DNA from: Geotrypetes seraphini
Lineage: Eukaryota; Chordata; Amphibia; Gymnophiona; Dermophiidae
Assembly: GCF_902459505.1 (NCBI RefSeq)
Contig: NC_047085.1
Coordinates: 124,643,521 to 124,707,520, forward strand
DNA: 64,000 bases
Reading direction: 5' to 3'
In this document: positions 21,301-29,699 of the stretch, piece by piece
How positions within the stretch are numbered: position 1 is the stretch's first letter
Layout of the letters: every line of letters starts with the position of its first letter
Program-made: the position numbers and the translations under genes
Notes under the pieces: model-generated
Database searches by the model: none
The model's input: only the letters and a program-made list of their open reading frames with translations
Told to the model about the DNA's origin: nothing

Positions 21301-22080
21301 CAACACCAGGCACAACGCACCATCAAATGAGGCGTACCATACCAAGCAAAGATCCACCGGGATGCCATTGTTAACCGACGCCCCTACTGGCCGAGACAGA
21401 TTGTGGATCAGCTGAAACTTCCCTGGCTCCTTTTTGGGAATCACAGCCAAGAGTGATATGATCATAGTCGAAAAGGGGCGATCCCAGAATGGCCCCACGA
21501 TATGCCCCAATGCAATTTCCCCTTCCAATTTGGCCTGCATGACTATCTTCAAGTGTTGCACCAACGACGCATTTTGCACCCTACATTCCCGCACTTCCCC
21601 CTGTAAAGGAATAGTAAACGCTTCCCCAAACCCCCGCTTGAGCATCGCAGCCACTGCACAGTCCCCATAGCACTGGAGCCATAGGCGAAGAGCCTCCACA
21701 TGCACTGGCATGGACAGTTGACCCTCTGCCTTCCGCCTTACTCGGCCTGGGCTGAGCTCCCCCCCCCCTTTCTTGGGGCATTTAAGGACCATATGCGGTT
21801 GGCCACAGAGGTAGCAGGCTTGCCGGAATCTACAATCAGTGAAGGCGCAGCCCGCCTGGTTAAACCGCCAACACATACCAGTCCCCCCACCGGCAAAACT
21901 GATGTCATCAGTGATGCAGCGCACGCACCTGGCCAGGAGAAGGTCGCAAAGCACCCTGTCTACATTGCTGCGATGCTGCTGTTTGTTACAAGGTACAGTA
22001 TTTCGGTCTCACAGTCGGTGGGAGAGATGGAAGTTTCGGTGGGTGGATGTGAGGCGGCAGCAGCGGAAGAAGGACAGTAA
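18330..22080 (-). mobile_element. Ngaro-type tyrosine-recombinase retrotransposon fossil
   Basis: Read on the minus strand, the parts come in order. A Cys/His-rich gag end (CYLCGQPHMVLKCPKK) lies near 21.8 kb. Reverse transcriptase (IPKKEPGKFQLIHNLSRPVG; LTFLGIEIDT) lies at 21.6-20.9 kb. The RNase H end with AQHVPGAKNLIADALSR lies at 20.25 kb and a recombinase-like region (FEGQLFQAAFFVVFLG) at 19.8-19.2 kb. Last is an SGNH-hydrolase-like region (GHSFVHW, LLLIHLGGNDV) at 19.08-18.6 kb. RT plus recombinase plus a downstream SGNH domain is characteristic of vertebrate Ngaro elements. The copy is broken in several places, and most of gag and the 5' terminal repeat are not seen. Moderately old. 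Confidence 0.78.
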
Positions 22081-22494
22081 ATAAAAATAAAGCAGGGAAA
22101 TCAGAGCTCAGAGGAAGTTACCCATATAAAGCTTTATTTTAAATGCAGAAATTAAAAAAAAAAAAAAAGCATAGAATATTTTCTTATTTTTCTTTTGTTT
22201 AGAATTCTCTCAGGAGTAAAAAAAAACTAGCTAATAACATATTGCTGATCAAGGGATAGAATGGATCAGCAAACACGAAACAGAGTTGCATTTTAGTACC
22301 AGCTGTTGTGCTTCCTGTCTTCTCCCTTATCAACACATGCCACACTCAGTAAATTAATAGCTTCCAAGTTTGTTCTGTTTAACAAAATCCCTCTACAAGG
22401 CTGGATCTGGAAAAGAGATGGTTTTACAGATAAAGCAAGTAGCTTGCCCTTAGCAAAGCATCTGTTTTCCTCTCCCCACTTCAGCAAGCAGCCA
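22081..22494. other. Flank upstream of the tRNA gene
   Basis: A/T-rich single-copy-looking DNA with an A15-type run near 22150. No repeat or gene other than the tRNA was recognised. Confidence 0.4.
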
Positions 22495-22567
22495 GGGGAA
22501 TTAGCTCAAATGGTAGAGCGCTCGCTTAGCATGCGAGAGGTAGTGGGATCGATGCCCACATTCTCCA
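22495..22567 (+). tRNA. tRNA-Ala-AGC: tRNA-Ala (anticodon AGC)
   Basis: A 73-nt cloverleaf folds without mismatch. Acceptor GGGGAAT pairs with ATTCTCC and includes the G3-U70 wobble that defines alanine tRNAs, with discriminator A. The D-arm is GCTC/GAGC. The anticodon stem CTCGC/GCGAG encloses the loop TTAGCAT (anticodon AGC). The T-arm is GTGGG/CCCAC. A-box (TAGCTCAAATGG) and B-box (GGGATCGATGCCC) promoters are intact. A T5 terminator follows seven bases downstream, and no SINE body is attached. All this argues for a real gene, not a SINE. It lies between MCM4 and UBE2V2. Confidence 0.95.
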
Positions 22568-22573
22568 GTTGAA

Positions 22574-22578
22574 TTTTT
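22574..22578 (+). terminator. RNA polymerase III terminator of tRNA-Ala
   Basis: A run of five T follows seven bases after the tRNA 3' end, the standard pol III stop signal. Confidence 0.85.
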
Positions 22579-22676
22579 GTATCCAGCAATTCCCCTGGGA
22601 GGAAAGGAAAGAGTGTACAGCTCAAAATAGTCATATAAAAAAAACCAAAAAGAGTGCTTAAAAAGACAGTTTAAAG

Positions 22677-22943
22677 CAGTGGTCTCAAACTCAAACCCTT
22701 TGCAGGGCCACATTTTGGATTTGTAGGTACTTGGAGGGCCTCAGAAAAAAAAAATAGTTAATGTCTTATTAAAGAAATGACAATTTTGCATGAGGTAAAA
22801 CTCTATAGTTTATAAATCTTTCCTTTTGACTAAGTCATAATAATAATATTGTCATTTATAGCTAAAGAGACATATGATCGAGAGCCCAAAATAGTACCTG
22901 GTGGGCTGCATGTGGCTCCCGGGCCGTGAGTTTGAGATCATTG
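22677..22943. mobile_element. hAT MITE, 267 bp, complete
   Basis: The ends are CAGTGGTCTCAAACTC and GAGTTTGAGATCATTG. The TSD GTTTAAAG is perfect on both sides (22669-22676 and 22944-22951). It is the intact counterpart of the interrupted copy at 4639-6273. Confidence 0.93.
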
Positions 22944-22954
22944 GTTTAAAGGCT

Positions 22955-23480
22955 GGCTTGTCTTTCTATAAATAATTTCCTTAAACCGCACCTTAAGTCA
23001 TCAGAGGAAGCTCAAAGCAATCTGCTGCCTGAGGTGAGGGATAAGATGATGCCATCAGTGCCCTGAAATGGACATGTAGTTATCACTTGACACAAGGCAA
23101 TATATTATAGAAAAACTAAATTCAATATATAAGATATGTGAACCTACAAAAAGATTTCACCACACATAAAAATTAATAAATATGTTCAATATTCCCTGAT
23201 GCAGCAGAGTGAAACTTCAGCCATTATTGGGAATGAACCTGTACAGTATTTTTTTTCAGTGAAGTTTTTCAATTAATTTATGTTTATATGGAAGTCTATG
23301 TATTATATATAAAGGAGGCATTTTTTTATACTTTATATCTTATCATTCTAGTAGGCTCTTTGTTTAGTTATGCTATTGTTTATTTCATGTTATTATTTTA
23401 AAAATGAATAAAAACTATTGAACTAAAAAAAATATGTAAATGATTGGATGAAGTGAGGCTTTCAGTAATAATGCAAAGTC
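22955..23480. other. AT-rich stretch with a retroposon-like 3' end
   Basis: CCTGATGCAGCAGAGTGAAA near 23196 resembles the 'CTGAAGCAGG...CTGAAACACRG...GTGTCGGG' word seen at 35.8-36.0 kb. The stretch ends in a TAAAAATGAATAAAAACTAT-like tail near 23415. It may be a degraded retroposon 3' region of unknown family. Confidence 0.35.
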
Positions 23481-23484
23481 TGAT

Positions 23485-23631
23485 GCTGGGTTTTACTAAA
23501 CGGTGGTAGAGGTTTCTACCACAGGCCAGTGAGTTAAATGCTCCGACACTCATAGAATTCTTATGAGCATCAGAGCATTTAAGTTGCTAGCCCGCTATAG
23601 AACCTCTACTGCTATTTAGTAAAAGGATCCC
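23485..23631. mobile_element. PIF/Harbinger-type MITE
   Basis: TGGGTTTTACTAAACGGTGG and CTATTTAGTAAAAGGATCCC form the terminal palindrome. AAATGCTCCGACACTCATAG and CTTATGAGCATCAGAGCATT form the inner one. It belongs to the same family as the copies at 11944, 12603, 35240 and 43300. TSD not resolved. Confidence 0.72.
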
Positions 23632-23639
23632 TGAGACTT

Positions 23640-24670
23640 TTTCCTTCCTTTAATATAATAATTTTTTTTTTTTGTACTCATTTATACATTCTATATTGAG
23701 TGGAGCTTTTCAAACTGAAATATTACCCAGGTGATTGCAAATTTGGGGTACTTATTTCTATTTAAAAATCAGGCAAGCTAATCTGAAAAAAATCAAAGCT
23801 TTCATTATGATGTGGTGGTTTTCTTGCATCATATTGATGCACAAGAAGTGGTTTTTCTAGCAAGAATTAACAATGCAACATATATCATGGATATGTATAA
23901 ATATATATATATATTTGTGAAAGCAGGAGCAGAACATCCCTCCTACCAAACATTCTACAAAAGGTACGAGGGGAGGGATACCAGCACATATAGCCAGGTG
24001 GGGGAGAGGCCACAGGTCTTTTTTGATGCTGGAGGATTCAAGAGCTGTCGGGGGGAGGGGGAGGGCGGTCTTTTTTTTAATGGGGCATTGGGCCCTTTAA
24101 GGGCAGGGTCTGCTGTCATAGCCTTTACTTTCCTGTCAATGTCTGAGCCAATCAGTGCTCAGGAACCAACATGAAAGTAAGGCTGTGACAGCTCAGATTC
24201 TGCCGTTAAAATTTGCAAGGGAAACAACTCGTTTCCTTGCTGTGCATTACAAGGAGAAGCTCATTATAATACTAATGAGCTTCTTGTAATGCATTAGCAT
24301 AGGATTTTCAGTGGCTGCTATGAGGATGGGTAGCAGCCACAGAGAAACCTTTAATGCATAGGGAGGAGAGTTTCCTTGCACGTAAGACTGATTAAAACCA
24401 GTTTTAATTGCAAAGAAACCTTTTGTGCTTCGGGGCCTTTGTCATTAGCTTTTGTGATTTATCTACTACTGCAGTAGGTCCAAGGACAAGTCCACTAGGC
24501 CCTTTATCTGCTGAAGTAATATTATCTTCTTGTGCAGTGTCTGTACTATCACTGTCCCCATCTCTAGCCCTATTGTGAGACTGGGCACTTTTTATCCTGA
24601 GTGACATACAGTATGAGCAGTATGTGTTCTTCCTTTTCTTTCCAATCATACTTCAATTGCAGTGTTGCCT
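23640..24670. other. Unassigned region with palindromic segments
   Basis: Inverted repeats are visible. TTACAAGGAGAAGCTCATTA and AATGAGCTTCTTGTAATGC face each other at 24245-24293. GCATTAAAGG-type words and AAGTAAGGCTGTGACAGC / GCTGTCATAGCCTTTACTT flank them (24110-24195). This suggests a MITE of undetermined family. A minus-strand ORF of 81 codons (24649-24404), rich in Lys, Ser and Asp, has no recognisable domain. Confidence 0.4.
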
Positions 24671-24674
24671 TGCT

Positions 24675-25019
24675 TAGGGTTGCCAGATTTCCTCTTTGAA
24701 AAAAGAAGATGCCTTGCCCCGCCCCTGCTCCATTCACCTACCAGCTCCACCCCCACATGAACCTCCCTGAGCATGAAGGCCACATTTGGAAGTCTTTGTG
24801 CATGCACAGATGTTGATGCAATGTCACATGCATGGGCATGTGCGTATGATGTCATCACGGTGACGGCTGCACATGTGCAAAGGCTTCCAGACATGGCCTC
24901 CAAACTCAAGACTTCCAAAACCCAGACAAACTGCCACGTTTTGGAAATCCCTCCAGGTGCCTGGTCAGTCCTCTAACAAAAGGACATAACTGGGTTTTCC
25001 CAGATGTCTGGTAACCCTA
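24675..25019. mobile_element. hAT MITE, 345 bp
   Basis: The termini are TAGGGTTGCCAGAT and ATGTCTGGTAACCCTA. Flanks GCCTTGCT (24667-24674) and GCCTTCCT (25020-25027) form an 8-bp TSD with one mismatch. The inner sequence is GC-rich and palindromic around the repeated GCATG/CATGC words. No ORF. Confidence 0.8.
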
Positions 25020-25332
25020 GCCTTCCTGAGATTTGACATGAATGTTTTAGAAAAGGGTCACCATGTTAAACTAATCAGCAAATTTTTATCCTCTCCCCAT
25101 CAGAGGTGCACAGTAATCGGTTCATAGACAATGGCGCGAAAAACAAAAGCGCGCGCCGACAATTGAGCGCGTGTGCCGCCGTGCGCCGCTCTAAATTACA
25201 GTTTTTAGGGGCTCCGACGGGGGGTTTTGTTGGGGAACCCCCCCAGTTTACTTAATAGACATCGCGCCGGCGTTATGGGGGGTTGTAACCCTCCACATTT
25301 TACTGTAAACTGAACTTTTTCCCTAAAAACAG

Positions 25333-25637
25333 GGACTCCTCCCCTACTCAGGTCAGCGCATGCACTATAAAACAAGATCTTTTGCGGCGCACGCATTGAA
25401 TCTGAGCACTGTTACCCACTTCACCTCTTGGATGCATGAAGCAAGCATTTAACTTTAACTATAATTGTACTGGTTTTAATTATTTTATCTTTTTAGGCTC
25501 TTTATTTACTGTTTTACTTTATTTTATAGTTTGTCTGCTCTTCTCACCTCTGCCGCCGCGAAGCGGCGGCCCGCCGGACTCCTCCCCTACTCAGGTCAGC
25601 GCATGCACTATAAAACAAGATCTTTTGCGGCGCACGC
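25333..25637 (+). repeat. Duplicated 62-bp unit in LINE 5' region
   Basis: The same 62 bases occur at 25333-25394 and 25576-25637 without a difference. They start GGACTCCTCCCCTACTCAGG and end GCGGCGCACGC. Each unit contains TATAAAA (25366-25372 and 25609-25615). This looks like a promoter-monomer duplication, though a tandem duplication during reverse transcription is equally possible. Confidence 0.8.
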
Positions 25638-25872
25638 CGCAAAGGCGCGCGCCTTTGGCGCGCGCCGAAGGAGCGAGCAAAAGGAGCAGGACCTGCTCCT
25701 TTGTTCGCTCCTTCGGTCGCCTCCCGAGGGCGCCGCCAAAAACCACTGCTCTATAATTCATTCAAGATGTCCTAACCTTAACTTCGCACACACCATTTAC
25801 TCCATTCTGACTTTGCTTTTTTTCCTTTCACCTGTCTTAAAGCTTCCTAATCAAACAAAAGAATTCATAAAA

Positions 25873-28800
25873 ATGGATTTCCAACAAATTCCAATTCAGT
25901 TAAACAATAGACTTAATTTTCATAAATTTCCTAGATCAATCCCATGTTCACTTCTACCTATCCCAACGCTTCCTTCTTTCTCAACTGACTTTACATTACA
26001 ACCAATTCTATCTAATAAAATACCTAACCAAACTAAATCCCTAAACTTAAAATTAGGTTTGCTTAACACTAGATCACTCAAATCCAAACATCACCTTATC
26101 AAAGACGCCATCCTCCAACAAAATCTACATATTCTGTGTATTACTGAAACTTGGCTTTCTGATGGAGAGGAAGCCTATCTTTCCTTTTGTTGTCCCCCTA
26201 ACTATGATTTCTTATGGAACCACCGTCACAAACGCAAAGGCGGAGGTTTAGCCATAATCTTTCTTAAAAATTTAATTAAATCTCAAGATCAATCTGCTAT
26301 CAATTCCACTATTGAATATCTCCATTTCAAAATAAATTCCACAAATAAAACTGACTTTCTCTTACTATATCTTCCCCCTCCAATAGACTATTCAAAACTA
26401 TCCTCACTTCATAATTTACTTTTTGAATTCTGCTCAACTGCTAACTGCCCAATCATATTGGGTGACTTCAACATCCATTTTGACAACCATAATAACCCAC
26501 AAACCTTAGAAACTATCAAACTTTTTAATGACCTAGATCTGCAAATATTGATTCATGATCCCACTCACCAGGCTAAACACATTTTAGATATGATTCTAAT
26601 TCCTTCTTCGGAATCAATATCCTATTCCACTCCGAATATTCTTTCAGTTCCCTGGTCCGATCACTGCCTAATTTCCTTAAATCTTCAATTTCCCAAACAA
26701 ATGATATCAAATTATTCTTCTAAAACCAAATCATACTCATACAGGGACTTTTCTCAATTAGAAAACTCAGACATCTCATTAAAATTTAGCCCTTCAACCC
26801 TCATTCCCTCATTTGAAACAATTGACGAACAACTTTATTACTGGAATTCAAACCTAGAGTCCATACTAAATACTAAAACACCACTAATTACTAAAACTAT
26901 AATCAGCAAAAAACCCAAAAATCCGTGGTATTCCAAAAAGCTATCTTTAATCAAGACTCAACTTCGTGCAACAGAAAGGAAATGGCGTTCTTCAAAATCC
27001 CTCACCAACCTTCAAAAATTTAAAGACACCTCTCTCTACTATAAACATGAAATTACCCAAGCAAAAAAATCTTTTTACAATAACAAAATTCAAAAGGCAA
27101 AAAACACTTCTGTCCTCTTTAATATCTTAAAATCATTTAACCCAGAAAAAAATAAAAATATGCCAAATCAAACTTCAGTACTAACAGCTCAAGATTTAGC
27201 TAATTATTTTTGCCAAAAAATATCAACAATAAGACAAACATTCTCGACCAATACACTAATCTCACCGGACTTCGAAGATCTATCTACAATTAACTCTATT
27301 CCAACAGCTAAATGCACAAATTTTAAAATACCAACTATAAATGACATTGAAAGACACCTCAAATCAATCAACTTAAAAGGTTCTCCCACTGAAATTATTC
27401 CGCCATTCTATATAAAAAAATATTTCGATCTCTTTGGTCCCTTTATTCTATCTCTCATTCAGAAATGTTTATCTTCTGCTACCGTTCCTTCTGCTTGGAA
27501 AACTTCCACTGTAATACCAATTCTAAAAAACTTTAAGTCCAGTCAAGATGACTCATCTAACTACCGCCCCATTTCAAATCTTCCTTTTCTAATGAAACTG
27601 ACGGAAAAACTAGTTTTCGAACAACTATCTGACTTCATTGAATCCTCCAATGCGTTACATCCGAATCAAACAGGTTTTCGTAAATACCACAGCACCGAAT
27701 ATTCCATGATTGGTCTTGTCACTAACATTCACTACTTCCTTGACCATCACAAATCTGTAGCTCTCTTTTCCTTAGATCTATCCGCAGCCTTCGATACCAT
27801 AGATCATGACATTCTTCTTAATCGTTTACAATCACTAGGAGTAGAGGGCCAAGTCTTACAATGGCTTACCTCCTTTCTATCGGATCGTCTCTCCAGAGTT
27901 AAATTCAATGAATCCTATTCCGACCTTTTCCCCTCATCTTTTGGAGTTCCACAAGGATCAATACTTTCTCCCCTTCTATTCAACATTTTCCTATCCCCAC
28001 TTATCACCATGTCACAGTCTCTAGGTTTTACAACTTTTTCTTATGCAGACGACATTCAACTGATGCACCCCCTCAATCCAGAAAACCCTGCAGAAATAAA
28101 AATTATCAATGACAAACTGGAAAAAATTAAAAACTGGCTAAGCAATAATAAACTGGCTCTAAACACCAAAAAAACCAAATCCATGCTTTTTACTTGGAAA
28201 AGAGATATATCCCAAAAAATACCATTCACACTCGACAATACTTTAATAGAATCGGTACCCAAGCTAAAAATCTTAGGTGTAACTCTTGATGTAGATCTGT
28301 CTTACCACGATCATATCAGTGTAGTTGTCAAATCATGCTTTTACAGACTACGGCTGTTACGTTCAATCTCTACATTCTTAGACACTAAATCCCTCAATAT
28401 TTTAATTCATTCACTTATTATTTCCAAACTGGACTACTGCAACTCTCTTCTAATTAATATAACTCAAAAAGAAAACAGACGCCTCCAAATTATCCAAAAT
28501 ACAGCAATCAAACTAATCCATAACGCAAAGAAATTCGACCATGTTACCCCCTTACTAATTAAATCACACTGGCTCCCAATAACCCATAGAATTACGTTTA
28601 AAATTTTATTCCTGGTTTACAAATCTCTTATTTTCAATGAACCTCAATATATTGCTAAAATGATTGTCCCTCACAAAACTTTACGTTCTCTCAGATCTTC
28701 TTCTTCACAATTGCTCTCAGTTCCCTCATTAAAAGTCATTGGCACTAGGCGAAATGACATATTTTCTGTAAAAGCACCCTCACTATGGAACTCCCTTCCA

Positions 28801-28884
28801 AACTTCATTAAAAATGAAACTGACCTCGTTGTTTTTAAGAAAATTTTAAAAACTTACCTATTTCAAGACGCGTTTGACATATGA
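25873..28884 (+). CDS. L2-clade LINE ORF2: endonuclease-reverse transcriptase, intact
   Basis: The open frame is 1003 codons if the ATG at 25873 (MDFQQIPIQLNNR) is used. The frame is open further up to 25531, but that part is GC-rich UTR with different codon use, so the later ATG is preferred. An apurinic-type endonuclease occupies about residues 60-270, with LLNTRSLKSK, CITETWLSD, KGGGLAII, ILGDFNIHF (about 195) and WSDHCLI (about 262). The reverse transcriptase occupies about 530-800, with SNYRPISNLPFLMKL, NQTGFRKYHSTE, LDLSAAFDTIDHDILL, FGVPQGSILSPLLFNIF and the catalytic FSYADD near residue 722. The C-terminal region has LDYCNSLL and HWLPITHRI. It would nick target DNA and prime reverse transcription of its own RNA. 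No stops or frameshifts interrupt it, unlike all other LINE copies here. Confidence 0.92.
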   Translation: MDFQQIPIQLNNRLNFHKFPRSIPCSLLPIPTLPSFSTDFTLQPILSNKIPNQTKSLNLKLGLLNTRSLKSKHHLIKDAILQQNLHILCITETWLSDGEEAYLSFCCPPNYDFLWNHRHKRKGGGLAIIFLKNLIKSQDQSAINSTIEYLHFKINSTNKTDFLLLYLPPPIDYSKLSSLHNLLFEFCSTANCPIILGDFNIHFDNHNNPQTLETIKLFNDLDLQILIHDPTHQAKHILDMILIPSSESISYSTPNILSVPWSDHCLISLNLQFPKQMISNYSSKTKSYSYRDFSQLENSDISLKFSPSTLIPSFETIDEQLYYWNSNLESILNTKTPLITKTIISKKPKNPWYSKKLSLIKTQLRATERKWRSSKSLTNLQKFKDTSLYYKHEITQAKKSFYNNKIQKAKNTSVLFNILKSFNPEKNKNMPNQTSVLTAQDLANYFCQKISTIRQTFSTNTLISPDFEDLSTINSIPTAKCTNFKIPTINDIERHLKSINLKGSPTEIIPPFYIKKYFDLFGPFILSLIQKCLSSATVPSAWKTSTVIPILKNFKSSQDDSSNYRPISNLPFLMKLTEKLVFEQLSDFIESSNALHPNQTGFRKYHSTEYSMIGLVTNIHYFLDHHKSVALFSLDLSAAFDTIDHDILLNRLQSLGVEGQVLQWLTSFLSDRLSRVKFNESYSDLFPSSFGVPQGSILSPLLFNIFLSPLITMSQSLGFTTFSYADDIQLMHPLNPENPAEIKIINDKLEKIKNWLSNNKLALNTKKTKSMLFTWKRDISQKIPFTLDNTLIESVPKLKILGVTLDVDLSYHDHISVVVKSCFYRLRLLRSISTFLDTKSLNILIHSLIISKLDYCNSLLINITQKENRRLQIIQNTAIKLIHNAKKFDHVTPLLIKSHWLPITHRITFKILFLVYKSLIFNEPQYIAKMIVPHKTLRSLRSSSSQLLSVPSLKVIGTRRNDIFSVKAPSLWNSLPNFIKNETDLVVFKKILKTYLFQDAFDI

Positions 28885-29169
28885 AAATCCACCTTTTTAG
28901 CACTTTTTAGGTCCAATATTTTTAATAACCCTTTATTACCCAATGTGTTTCCCTTTTGATGTCTTTCTCTAACTAAGAACAACATTGTAACTTTTCCCCT
29001 TCCTTCCCACCCCCTCCTGTTCGTCTAATTTTGTTTGTTTTATGAGTAACTATTGCAAATTTATTGTATTACCACACTCTGTTGGTTTTTATTACTGTAC
29101 ATCGCTTAGATGTTATTATAAGCGATTTATCAAATAAAGGTCAAACTTGAAACTTGAAACTTGAAACTA

Positions 29170-29690
29170 CTATTTGAGCTAATTCCCCTGCACCTTAGTG
29201 ACATGCAAGAGTGGGAAGGGGACAGCAGATGCTATGTTGCGGGCAAACTAATTGCTTAACTGTAAAACCAGTCTTCTTTCCAGATCCAGCATCAGAGAAA
29301 TGGAGTAGATGTCAGCTTCCAAGCCTGCCCTTTTCACTTGCCTATTGTACAGTACAGTCAGTTTTGACTTGACCTGTGCTCCTTTGTCTCTGCCAGCCAG
29401 CCTCCCTTCCAGTAGTTGCAATGCTTGCTTGTACTCTGCTACTCCTTTGGCTCCTGTCATCTCTGCTGGAAGACTCCTGCAGTGTGCCACCCCCTTCTTA
29501 GTGAAGAAAAAAAAAAGTATTTTCCTAATCCTCTGGCTCTCCCTTGTCTTTCATTTGTTCACTATGGAGGATATCGCCTTTTCACCATCTTGAAGCTTGA
29601 CCTCTATTTGAATGTTTCCTCATTCTCTATGCCTTAGGCTCCTTCAGTCTCCCTCTGTGACCTGTAGGCTTTCGTTGCACTGTCCCTACC
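29170..29690 (-). other. Region with an unrecognised 80-codon ORF
   Basis: A minus-strand ORF at 29490-29248 contains EYKQALQLLEGRLAGRDKG and KLTVLYNRQVKRAG. It looks faintly like a helical-repeat (TPR-type) protein fragment. No splice-site pair or poly(A) tail supports a gene or a processed copy. Either a decayed pseudogene exon or chance. The rest holds nothing recognised. Confidence 0.25.
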
Positions 29691-29699
29691 TTGTAGTGC

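Larger units (their letters stand above)
25110..29168 (+). mobile_element. Near full-length L2-clade LINE
   Basis: The element has a GC-rich 5' region (25110-25740) with CpG-dense palindromes and an internal 62-bp duplication. One open ORF2-type frame follows (25873-28884). The 284-bp 3' UTR ends in the hairpin CGCTTAGATGTTATTATAAGCG, then ATTTATCAAATAAAGG and short AAACTTG repeats (29142-29168). Such a terminal hairpin followed by a short tandem repeat is usual for L2-type elements, which lack poly(A). The uninterrupted ORF suggests recent activity. The 5' border is approximate and no separate ORF1 was recognised. Confidence 0.88.

Noticed and set aside
24404-24649. 81-codon minus-strand ORF as a gene
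   Set aside because: No domain, no splice context and close to palindromic MITE-like DNA. Left as unassigned.
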